A DNA stretch of 7,921 nt from Acidobacteriota bacterium (GCA_021782525.1 JAJXUY010000057.1:1-7921); one strand, 5' to 3'; counted from the first letter of the stretch, positions 1 to 5,578 are shown. Numbers and translations are program-made. Notes: a model not told the origin generated them from the letters alone.

Positions 1-1
1 G

Positions 2-235
2 GGAGTCGCAGGCCACCTGCTCCGCGCGCTGCGCGCCGAAGCGGGTCTCACGCAGCGCGAGCTGGCGGCTCGTCTCGGCGTCTCGCAACAGGCCGTGGCC
101 CAGGCCGAGCGCTGGAGTAGCAACCCCACAGTTGCCTTCATGCGCGGTTGGGCCGACGCCTGCGGCGCCTCGCTGGAGCTGAGCTTCGCGCCGCAGATGG
201 CACGTGAGCAGCGCAAGCGCCGGGCCCAGCGCTGA
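2..235 (+). CDS. XRE-family helix-turn-helix regulator, C-terminal part (partial at window start)
   Basis: The open frame runs in from the left edge and ends at TGA 233-235, giving 77 visible residues; the true start lies outside the window. A Cro/C1-type helix-turn-helix is seen near residues 6-45: the stretch GLTQRELAARLGVSQQAVAQ contains the typical T-Q-x-E-L-A helix 2 and the G-V-S-Q-x-x-V recognition helix. A short hydrophobic tail (GASLELSF) and a basic end (REQRKRRAQR) follow. This size and layout are typical of small XRE regulators and of HigA-type antitoxins, but no toxin partner is visible, so the antitoxin role is only a possibility. The DNA-binding call is firm; the target is unknown. 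It is absent from automatic ORF lists because its start is cut off. Confidence 0.8.
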   Translation, partial: GVAGHLLRALRAEAGLTQRELAARLGVSQQAVAQAERWSSNPTVAFMRGWADACGASLELSFAPQMAREQRKRRAQR

Positions 236-356
236 TCACCCACAGCGGTCCCACGTCCGCGCGTATCGACAGTGTTGCCGAGAGGAGTTCGACACTGGTG
301 CGACAGAGGTCCTGCGTCCAGGCGAATCCGCTCTGTCGGCGGCGACGGGCGTTGGG

Positions 357-655
357 CCTGTCTCGAAAGAGTGGACACCTGAAGAGGCCCGCGGAACGGT
401 GACACGGTGTTGGAATGACCGAAGGAAGGAACGCTGGCCGGGAGTTCGAGGCGGACGCGGCGCCGGACCTGGGGGATCGAGCGGGGATGCCGAGGCCGTG
501 GGAGCGGCAGGGCGAGGCCGCGGGGGTCCGGCGTTTCCAGGGAGCGGGCGGCTCGTGGATCGGGCCGAGGAGGCGCGGCGGCTGCAGCGGCCGTTGCGGC
601 GGGTCACGATGGGGCGTTTGCGATCCAGACCGCGGAGCGTCTTGACTGCGGGTGG
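357..655 (+). pseudogene. Decayed IS3-family transposase OrfA remnant
   Basis: No intact gene lies between 236 and 715, but pieces of an IS3-type OrfA can be read in shifting frames. Near 439-465 one frame gives REFEADAAPDL, resembling the R-E-F-K-A-E-A-V-R-L start of OrfA. Near 531-611 another frame gives AFPGSGRL, then EEARRLQRPLRRVTM, resembling the segment that precedes the M-E-R-D-I-L-K-K leucine-zipper region in intact proteins; the frame is lost right after it. The bases at 357-380 (CTCGAAAGAGTGGACACC) look like the region next to an IS3-type terminal repeat. OrfB, the DDE catalytic part, is absent. Matches are from memory of the family, so the exact limits are approximate. Bases 236-356 show nothing recognisable. 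Confidence 0.5.
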
Positions 656-661
656 GGAATA

Positions 662-689
662 GTGACACTGTTCAATGAGTTTGTAGAAT
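662..689 (+). promoter_or_regulatory. Candidate promoter and operator of the arsR-rhodanese/sqr/dsrE operon
   Basis: A possible -35 box GTGACA (662-667) is separated by 16 bases from a possible -10 box TAGAAT (684-689), each one mismatch from consensus. The stretch is clearly more AT-rich than its surroundings. An imperfect inverted repeat, TTCAA (671-675) and TAGAA (684-688), overlaps the spacer and -10 box, which is where an ArsR-type repressor would block RNA polymerase. It starts just after the IS3 relic. The boxes are seen; their use and autorepression are inferred. Confidence 0.4.
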
Positions 690-718
690 AGTAGTGGAAT
701 GGTAAAGGAGCCGGAGTG

Positions 719-1384
719 ATGAGCCGTGAGCGCCAGTACAAGGATGCCACCTATGCCCAGTTCGCTCGCATCGGCAAGGCGGTCTCGCATCCGAAGCGGC
801 TGGAGATCCTGGACGTGCTCTGCCAGGGGCCGCGGACGGTCGAGGTCCTCGCCAGGGAGGCGGGGCTCGGCATCGCGAGCGCGTCCCAACACCTGAAGGT
901 GCTCCGGGAGGCGAGGCTCCTCGAAGCCGAGAAGAAGGGGCTGTACGTGACATACCGCCTCGCAGGCGAGTCGGTGTGCGCCTTCTTCCGGGCCATGCGG
1001 TCGCTGGCTGAATCCCGACTGGCCGAGGTGGAGCAGATCACGCGCCGCCTCCTCGCGGGCCGCGACGGCATGGAGCCGGTGGAGGCGCGCGATCTGCTGC
1101 GGCGGGTGCGGGAGGGGCGGGTGACGGTCCTCGACGTGCGGCCTGCGGACGAGTTCCGGGCGGGCCACATCGCGGGCGCGCTGTCGGTTCCGTTGCGGGA
1201 ACTGAAGGCGCGCATCCGGGAGCTGCCAAAGCGCAAGGAGATCGTGGCCTACTGCCGCGGCCCGTACTGTGTCCTTGCGATTCAGGCCGTGGAAGCGCTC
1301 CGCGAGGCACGTCTGAAGGCCGGCCGCCTCCGGGAGGGCTACCCCGATTGGCGAGCGGCGGGGCTGCCGGTCGAGAGCCCCTGA
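719..1384 (+). CDS. ArsR-family transcriptional regulator fused to a rhodanese domain
   Basis: The protein has 221 residues from ATG 719, preceded by AAAGGAG (704-710) at a spacing of 8; an in-frame GTG at 716 is too close to that site. Residues about 10-95 form an ArsR/SmtB winged helix (SHPKRLEILDVL, then SASQHLKVLREARLLEAEKKG). Residues about 108-220 form a rhodanese domain with the usual DVRPADEF and AGHIAGALSVP signatures and an active-site loop CRGPYC (Cys179, Cys184). The classical metal-binding ELCVCDL motif is absent, so metal sensing is unlikely. Cysteines 35 and 87 in the ArsR half and the rhodanese cysteine could sense persulfide, as SqrR and BigR do with cysteine pairs; that is inference. 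The next gene is an SQR-like oxidoreductase 57 bases downstream, so this is probably the operon's local, sulfide/persulfide-responsive repressor. Confidence 0.9.
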   Translation: MSRERQYKDATYAQFARIGKAVSHPKRLEILDVLCQGPRTVEVLAREAGLGIASASQHLKVLREARLLEAEKKGLYVTYRLAGESVCAFFRAMRSLAESRLAEVEQITRRLLAGRDGMEPVEARDLLRRVREGRVTVLDVRPADEFRAGHIAGALSVPLRELKARIRELPKRKEIVAYCRGPYCVLAIQAVEALREARLKAGRLREGYPDWRAAGLPVESP

Positions 1385-1394
1385 TCCCGCGAGG

Positions 1395-1413
1395 CGACCG
1401 CCCGCGGGGGTCG
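1395..1413 (+). repeat. GC-rich hairpin between the regulator and the sqr-like gene
   Basis: CGACC (1395-1399) pairs with GGTCG (1409-1413), with further C/G pairing possible inside. An alternative pairing is CCCGCG (1386-1391) with CGCGGG (1403-1408). No run of T follows, so an intrinsic terminator is not supported. It could affect mRNA stability or partial termination after the regulator gene, or be a chance product of high GC. Confidence 0.25.
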
Positions 1414-1441
1414 GTTCGCCGGTGACGTGGAGGTGATGGCG

Positions 1442-2680
1442 ATGCAACCCCAAACCGTGGTGATCCTCGGCGGCGGCGTCGGGGGACAGGTTGCGGCCAA
1501 TACCCTTAGGCGACTGCTCCCGAGCGAGCACCGGGTGGTGGTGATCGAGCGGGAGGCGAACCACGCCTTCGCTCCGTCGTTCCTGTGGCTGATGACGGGA
1601 GACCGCAACCCTGGCCAGATCGTGCGCCCGCTCGCGAGCCTGCTCAGGAAGGGGGTGGAACTCGTCGTTTCGGCCGTGCAGCGAATCGACCTCGACCGGA
1701 GGGTGGTCGAGACGGCATCGGGAGCCGTGGCCTACGACTGTCTGGTCGTCGCCCTCGGGGCGGAGCTGGCGCCGCAGGCCATACCAGGCCTCGAGCCGGC
1801 CTCCCACACGTTCTACACCTTCGCAGGCGCCACGAGGCTTCGCGACGCGCTCCGCTCGTTCGCCGGCGGTAGGGTGGCCGTCGTGGTCGCCGGGCTTCCC
1901 TACAAGTGCCCGGGCGCCCCGCATGAGGGAGCGATGCTCATCGCGGACGCCCTGCGCAAGCGCGGGCTGGGCGGGAAGTTCGAGGTGCACCTCTTCACGC
2001 CGGAACTCCAGCCGCTGCCGGTCGCCGGGCCGGACCTCGGCGGGATGGTGGCGGGCTTGCTCGCCAGGAAAGGCGTCCAGTTCCATCCCGGGAAGACGCT
2101 CGCAGCGGTGGACGGCGCCGGTGGTCGACTCGAGTTCAACGACGGGACCGGAGCGTCCTACGACCTCCTCGTCGGGGTTCCGCCTCACCGGCCGCCGGCG
2201 GTCGTCCGCGAGTCCGGTCTGGCCAACGAGGCGGGGTGGATCCCGGTCGACCGTTCGACGCTCGCCACGTCCCGCGACCGGGTGTGGGCGATCGGCGACG
2301 TCACGGCGATCTCGTTGCCCGGCCGGTGGCGTCCCGATGTTCCCCTGCCGCTGCCCAAGGCGGGCGTCTTCGCACACGCGCAGGCCCTCACCGTCGCCAC
2401 GCGGATCGCTCACTCTCTGGGTGGGACCGCGAACGAGGAGTTCTGCGCCGCCGGCTTCTGCATGCTGGAGGCGGGCGAGGAGATGGCGGGTTTCGCGTAC
2501 GGCGACTTCTACGGGCAGCCGTCGCCGAGAGTCGAGCTGCGGCAGGTGGGGCGGAGCTGGCACTTGGGCAAGGTGCTCTTCGAGAAGTGGTGGCTCACTC
2601 CCGTGGGTGTGCGCCGGGAGCTTCTGCGGCGCGCGCTGGTGGCCGGGGGCCGGGCCTGGGGTGTCAAGGTGGAGCTGTGA
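1442..2680 (+). CDS. Sulfide:quinone oxidoreductase-like FAD flavoprotein
   Basis: This is a 412-residue member of the FAD/NAD(P)-dependent pyridine nucleotide-disulfide superfamily, of the SQR type that oxidises sulfide to sulfane sulfur or persulfide and passes electrons to membrane quinone. An N-terminal FAD-binding GGGVGG loop lies at residues 10-15, and the second FAD motif VWAIGDV at about 281-287. Cysteine 156 sits in PYKCPGAPHE, and Cys335 and Cys340 lie in EFCAAGFC; their placement fits the redox-active cysteines of SQRs. The C-terminus (LFEKWWLTPVGVRREL) is amphipathic, as expected for monotopic membrane attachment. ATG 1442 was chosen because GGAGG (1429-1433) lies 8 bases upstream; ATG 1436 and GTG 1427 also lie in frame. 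It sits between an ArsR-rhodanese regulator and a DsrE-like gene. The flavoprotein call is firm; sulfide as substrate is likely but not proven, so no symbol is assigned. Confidence 0.85.
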   Translation: MQPQTVVILGGGVGGQVAANTLRRLLPSEHRVVVIEREANHAFAPSFLWLMTGDRNPGQIVRPLASLLRKGVELVVSAVQRIDLDRRVVETASGAVAYDCLVVALGAELAPQAIPGLEPASHTFYTFAGATRLRDALRSFAGGRVAVVVAGLPYKCPGAPHEGAMLIADALRKRGLGGKFEVHLFTPELQPLPVAGPDLGGMVAGLLARKGVQFHPGKTLAAVDGAGGRLEFNDGTGASYDLLVGVPPHRPPAVVRESGLANEAGWIPVDRSTLATSRDRVWAIGDVTAISLPGRWRPDVPLPLPKAGVFAHAQALTVATRIAHSLGGTANEEFCAAGFCMLEAGEEMAGFAYGDFYGQPSPRVELRQVGRSWHLGKVLFEKWWLTPVGVRRELLRRALVAGGRAWGVKVEL

Positions 2681-2699
2681 CCGCGAAGGGGAGGGGCGC

Positions 2700-3047
2700 A
2701 TGAAGTCGTATCTCATCATCCTGAACGAGGGGCCGTACGGGAGCGAGCGGCCGTACAACGGGTTGCGGCTCGCCATGAGCCTGCAGAAGAAGGGCGCGGC
2801 GGTGAAGCTGTTCCTGATGGGCGACGCGGTCGGCTGCGCGCGCAAGGGGCAGCAGACCCCGAACGGGTTCTACAACGTCGGGCGGATGGTCACCGCGGTG
2901 GCGCGTCAGGGCGCCGCCGCCACGTGAGGCTCGTGCTCTGAGGCCCGCGGGCTCGGGCCTGAGGAGATGGTTGAAGGGGTCACGCGCGGAACGATGGACC
3001 TGCTGGGCGACTGGACGCTCGAGGCCGATGAGGTGCTCGTGTTCTGA
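2700..3047 (+). CDS. DsrE-family sulfur-carrier protein, probable selenoprotein with in-frame TGA (Sec76)
   Basis: The gene starts at ATG 2700 after GGGAGG (2689-2694), 19 bases past the sqr-like stop. The first 75 residues (MKSYLIILNEGPYGSERPYN..., then FLMGDAVGCARKG) match a DsrE/DsrF-like protein. An in-frame TGA at 2925-2927 follows, after which the same frame continues for 39 residues (GSCSEARGLGPEEMVEG ... LEADEVLVF) to TGA 3045-3047. Relatives read C-G-x-C-x-x-A-R-G here, so the TGA replaces the first cysteine, giving U76-G-S-C79. Total length with TGA read as selenocysteine is 115, normal for the family, whereas 75 would be truncated before the active motif. A SECIS-like hairpin follows the TGA. 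DsrE-type proteins carry sulfur on a conserved cysteine near this position (Cys78 in Allochromatium DsrE). In this operon it would accept persulfide sulfur produced by the SQR. A nonsense mutation of TGC/TGT to TGA is the alternative. Confidence 0.8.
2925..2927 (+). other. In-frame TGA, probable selenocysteine codon
   Basis: This TGA falls at codon 76 of the dsrE-like frame, at the first position of the redox motif x-G-S-C-S-E-A-R-G. The position is cysteine in relatives as I recall them, and there is no frame change on either side. Sec in place of Cys within a C-x-x-C redox motif is the standard pattern of thiol-oxidoreductase selenoproteins. No selA, selB, selC or selD is in the window, so decoding capacity is unverified. 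Confidence 0.7.
2941..2960 (+). promoter_or_regulatory. Candidate bacterial SECIS hairpin
   Basis: AGGCCCG (2941-2947) pairs perfectly with CGGGCCT (2954-2960) around the 6-base loop CGGGCT (2948-2953). Below it a G-G mismatch and U-A, C-G and U-G pairs (2937-2939 with 2962-2964) extend the stem. The loop begins 20 bases after the TGA, and its second base is G, matching the known bacterial SECIS rule of a G in the first two loop positions; the Escherichia coli fdhF loop is AGGUCU. In GC-rich DNA hairpins are common, so the position and loop are the informative parts. Confidence 0.6.
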
Positions 3048-3317
3048 TTCGCGGTCCTCGAAGTCGAGGGAGTGTGAATCGACGTCATCTTCGGCCTGCT
3101 CCCCTTCGAGCGTGAGGCGATCGCTCGTGCGGTCGCGATCGAGGTGGCCGGGGCGCCGGTGCGCTTCTGCACGGCCGAGGACCTCATCGTGATGAAGATC
3201 ATCTCGAACCGGGAGCAGGACCTCGCCGATGCGGCGGGTGTCGCGGCGCGTCGCATGGCGGTGCTGGACCTCGCGTACCTCGAACCGAGGGTGCGGGAGC
3301 TGAAAGTCGCTCTCTGA
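3048..3317 (+). pseudogene. C-terminal remnant of a nucleotidyltransferase-like protein
   Basis: Directly after the dsrE stop, and in the same frame, the translation reads FAVLEVEGV, then TGA (3075-3077), then IDVIFGLLPFEREAIARAV and CTAEDLIVMKIISNREQDLADAAGV, ending at TGA 3315-3317. The pattern V-D-x-I-F ... F-E-R-E-A ... T-x-E-D-L-I-x-M-K ... R-x-x-D-x-x-D is typical of the C-terminal half of small AbiEii/MNT-like nucleotidyltransferases. The N-terminal catalytic G-S-x-R half is missing, and no start codon or ribosome binding site is seen. The TGA sits where relatives commonly have arginine before I-D, so it is most simply CGA mutated to TGA. This is a dead fragment, probably left by deletion or insertion next to the operon. 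Confidence 0.65.
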
Positions 3318-3363
3318 CCACCGACCACTGACCACTGACCGCGGACCACTGACTCCGGACCAC
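3315..3363. repeat. Short imperfect tandem repeats of GACCACT type
   Basis: Between the nucleotidyltransferase remnant and the end of the convergent DUF3179 gene, the motif GACCAC(T/C) recurs about five times with 7-base or longer spacing, interrupted by GCGG and CCG inserts. It lacks the long regular spacers of a CRISPR and has no clear hairpin. It may be slippage-derived intergenic filler, and it lies where convergent transcripts meet. Confidence 0.55.
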
Positions 3364-3367
3364 GTCT

Positions 3368-4453
3368 CTACCGCGCCCGGCGCTCGGCGAGCCACGTCGT
3401 GTCGGCCGAGTGGGTCGCGAACCAGGCGAAGTAGGAGGCGTAGACGACGCCGGCGCCGGCCGGGAGGGTGTCGGTGTTCACCGCGACGGTGGGGCCGTCC
3501 GGGCGGTAGGAGAGCGAGGCGGCGAGCGCCGCGGTGGCGGCTGTTCCGCCGGCCGCTGCGGGCGGCGTGGCGAGCGCCGGGAACGGGAACGCGGTCCACC
3601 CCCGCGGCCCGCCGATCGCGACGAGCGGCGTCTTGAGCGGGTACGCCGGCGGCGCGGGGAGCGGGCGCACCGGGAAGCGCAGCTCGTCCGAGCCGGCGTA
3701 GGTCGTGAACGGGTCCGAGGCGTACTTCGCGGCCATCGCGGGAGCGGGGGCGGGGACGGTGGTGTCGGGGTGCTCGTGGAGCCACGCCGCCCACGTCTCG
3801 ACCGAGATCGGCAGCACCTCGAGCACGGCGCCGGCGGCGGCCGCCGGCCCGGTGACGGCGCGAGCCAGGAGCTGGCTCCACAGGCTCTCGTGCTCGGGGC
3901 TCGCGCGGCGGTCGTAGAGCAGGAGGTTCGACTCGAAGAGCAAGCCGCTGACGCCGAAGCGGAGCCGCTGCCCCCCCAGCTCGCGGCGGAACGCAACGGC
4001 GGCGTCGCAGAGCGGGTCGTAGGTGACCGCGATCGGGACGCCGCCGAGGGTGTCGTTGGCGACCCCGTGCCAGACGAGCATGCGCAGTGGGTAGGCGCGC
4101 GCCGCGCCGCCGAGGCGCACGCCGACGACGCGGTCGCCGGCGACGAGGAACTTGCCGTAGCCGACCCGCGCGGCCTCGGCGCGCGCCGCCGGCCACTCCG
4201 GCGGCTCGTCGAGCGCCGCCAGGCCGTCCTTCGGCAGCCCCGACGCCGCGAGCAGGTCGCGCGGCACCAGGCATGGCGCGAGAGCGAAGCCGTAGCTCTC
4301 GACCCGGCGGCCGTCGCCGATCGGGTGGGCGCGGTGGCGCACGAGGCGGACCGCGTAGGCGGCGAAAGCGACGGTGGCCAGCGCGAGCACGCCGACGATG
4401 ACCCAGCCGCCGCGGCGCAGGAACCCCGGTGCGGCGGCCGCGGGCTCGCTCAT
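3368..4453 (-). CDS. DUF3179 domain membrane-anchored protein
   Basis: This protein of 361 residues starts at ATG 4453-4451 and ends at TAG (3370-3368). Residues about 15-38 form one membrane segment (GWVIVGVLALATVAFAAYAV), probably a signal anchor that places the rest outside the cytoplasm. The body carries DUF3179 hallmarks: ARAYPLRMLVWHGVANDTLGG (about 118-138), then VPIAVTYDPLCDAAVAF with Cys149, FGVSGLLFESNLLLYDR (about 167-182), and SLWSQL. The usual final S-Y-F-A-W motif is present near the end (ASYFAWFATH). The biochemical role of DUF3179 is not known to me. Its start overlaps the ctaB stop by 4 bases (ATGA), so it is translationally coupled to heme O synthesis; that hints at a link to cytochrome oxidase or the membrane, which is inference. 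The frame is open further upstream to 4948, but that part is the shadow of ctaB. Confidence 0.85.
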   Translation of the reverse strand: MSEPAAAAPGFLRRGGWVIVGVLALATVAFAAYAVRLVRHRAHPIGDGRRVESYGFALAPCLVPRDLLAASGLPKDGLAALDEPPEWPAARAEAARVGYGKFLVAGDRVVGVRLGGAARAYPLRMLVWHGVANDTLGGVPIAVTYDPLCDAAVAFRRELGGQRLRFGVSGLLFESNLLLYDRRASPEHESLWSQLLARAVTGPAAAAGAVLEVLPISVETWAAWLHEHPDTTVPAPAPAMAAKYASDPFTTYAGSDELRFPVRPLPAPPAYPLKTPLVAIGGPRGWTAFPFPALATPPAAAGGTAATAALAASLSYRPDGPTVAVNTDTLPAGAGVVYASYFAWFATHSADTTWLAERRAR

Positions 4454-5406
4454 CGCCCGAGCGCCAGGAACGCGACCGCGGCCCGCGCGGACGGGGCGAC
4501 CCGGTCGGCGACCATCAGGCCGAGGAGCAACGGCAGGTAGACGAGCGTCGCGAGGAAGAGCCGCCGGGCGAGGGGGTCGGTTCGCCCGGCCGCGAGCGCC
4601 AGCGCGAGGCCGGCCAAGACGCCGGTGAGCGCGAGCGAGCCGGCGGCGAACGTCCAGCCGGTCATGCCGGAGAGCGCCGCGAGCACCCCGACCGGGAGCA
4701 GCGCGAGCGAGTACAGCACCGCCATGCCGCCGGTGGCACGCCCGCTCGGGTCGACGGAGGGCAGCATGCGGAAGCCGCCGCGCCGGTAGTCGTCGCGGTA
4801 GAGCCAGGCGAGCGCGAGGAAGTGCGGGATCTGCCAGAGGAAGAGCACGCCGGCGAGCAGCCAGGCGCCGAACGAGAGCGGCGCGCCGGTGGCGCTCCAC
4901 CCCATCAGCGGCGGGATCGCCCCGCACACCGCCCCCGCCAGCGTGCACAGCGGCGAGCGCGTCTTCAGCGGGGTGTAGACCAGGGTGTAGATGAGCACGA
5001 CGGCGAGGCCGAGCGCGGCGGGGCGCGGGCCGGAGGCCGCGAGCAGGAGCGCGAGCCCGGCGGCGGCGACCGCGACGCCAAAGATGAAGGCGTGGCGCCG
5101 GCCGAGCAGGCCGGCGGGCAGCGGCCGGTGTCTGGTGCGCTCCATGCGCGCGTCGCGCGCGACCTCGATGACCTGGTTGAGCGCCATCGCGCCGGCGGCG
5201 GCGAGCGCCGTGCCGAGTGCGGTCCAGGCGAGGCGCGCCGCGCCGGAGTGCGGGCCGGCCGCCATCACGAACCCGACCGCGGTGGTGGCGACGACGAGCG
5301 CGGTGAGGCGCGCCTTGGTCAGCTCAGGGTAGGCGCGGAGCGCGGCCAGCACGCGCGGCGTCCCGGCGAGCGCGGCCGAATCCAGTGATCGAGCAACCGA
5401 TGCCAT
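4450..5406 (-). CDS. ctaB: Protoheme IX farnesyltransferase (heme O synthase)
   Basis: This 318-residue UbiA-type integral membrane prenyltransferase adds farnesyl to protoheme to give heme O, the precursor of heme A for cytochrome oxidase. The first prenyl-diphosphate/Mg motif is N77-Q-V-I-E-V-A-R-D85-A-R-M-E-R-T, followed by RHRPLPAG. The second conserved region has YTPLKTRSPLCTLAGAVCG (about 144-162), IPPLMGW and WQIPHFLALAWLYRDDYRRGGFRML (about 191-215). Around eight to nine membrane helices are visible. ATG 5406 was preferred over an in-frame GTG at 5421 because GTGAGG sits 9 bases upstream of it; the GTG start would add five residues. It is transcribed divergently from ctaA, its pathway partner, and overlaps the following DUF3179 gene by 4 bases. 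It has no anomalous residues and the assignment is firm. Confidence 0.95.
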   Translation of the reverse strand: MASVARSLDSAALAGTPRVLAALRAYPELTKARLTALVVATTAVGFVMAAGPHSGAARLAWTALGTALAAAGAMALNQVIEVARDARMERTRHRPLPAGLLGRRHAFIFGVAVAAAGLALLLAASGPRPAALGLAVVLIYTLVYTPLKTRSPLCTLAGAVCGAIPPLMGWSATGAPLSFGAWLLAGVLFLWQIPHFLALAWLYRDDYRRGGFRMLPSVDPSGRATGGMAVLYSLALLPVGVLAALSGMTGWTFAAGSLALTGVLAGLALALAAGRTDPLARRLFLATLVYLPLLLGLMVADRVAPSARAAVAFLALGR

Positions 5407-5578
5407 GCGAGCCTGCCTCACCTCTGGGCGCCGCCGCCGCCGCAGGCACCGCCGCGACGCCGTCCGGAGCCGTTGTCATCCCACAACGACCCACGGCGCC
5501 GCGCATTCCCCGCGGCCGTTGGTGCGCGCTGGCGTCCTGCTTCATACTACTCGGGCGGAAGCGGGAAGGAGCGGCGCG
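5407..5578. promoter_or_regulatory. Divergent ctaB/ctaA intergenic region with inverted repeat and candidate ctaA promoter
   Basis: This gap must hold promoters for both directions. A perfect inverted repeat CGTTGT (5471-5476) and ACAACG (5483-5488) with a 6-base spacer lies near its middle and could be an operator shared by both genes. On the plus strand TTGGTG (5519-5524), an 18-base spacer and CATACT (5543-5548) form a weak promoter candidate. AAGGAG (5566-5571) lies 7 bases before the ctaA ATG. No clear promoter was recognised on the minus side. Confidence 0.4.

Noticed and set aside
270..297. CAGTGT / ACACTG inverted repeat near the left end
   Set aside because: The arms are only 6 bases with a 16-base spacer and are not placed against a promoter; this is likely chance.
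1386..1413. Intrinsic terminator between the regulator and the sqr-like gene
   Set aside because: A GC-rich hairpin exists but no T-run follows, and the next gene has its ribosome binding site a few bases on; cotranscription is more likely.
236..2845. Very long minus-strand open frame (869 codons) opposite the operon
   Set aside because: It is a GC-skew shadow of the arsR-rhodanese, sqr and dsrE genes. Its translation is rich in R, P, H and G, with no domain, and it crosses several real genes.
3075..3077. TGA inside the nucleotidyltransferase remnant as a second selenocysteine codon
   Set aside because: Relatives commonly have Arg here (CGA to TGA is one step), the gene lacks its N-terminal half and any start, and no redox motif surrounds the codon.
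2906..3349. Minus-strand 147-codon Ser/Arg-rich frame opposite dsrE and the nucleotidyltransferase remnant
   Set aside because: It is the complement of coding sequence, with biased composition and no domain; the plus-strand DsrE and nucleotidyltransferase similarities explain the region.
3315..3363. GACCACT repeats as a CRISPR array
   Set aside because: The units are only about 7 bases with no regular spacers, and no cas genes are present.
2664..4274. Long minus-strand frame crossing dsrE, the remnant and DUF3179
   Set aside because: It is low-complexity Arg/Ala/Pro translation in the wrong frame of the DUF3179 gene and opposite dsrE.
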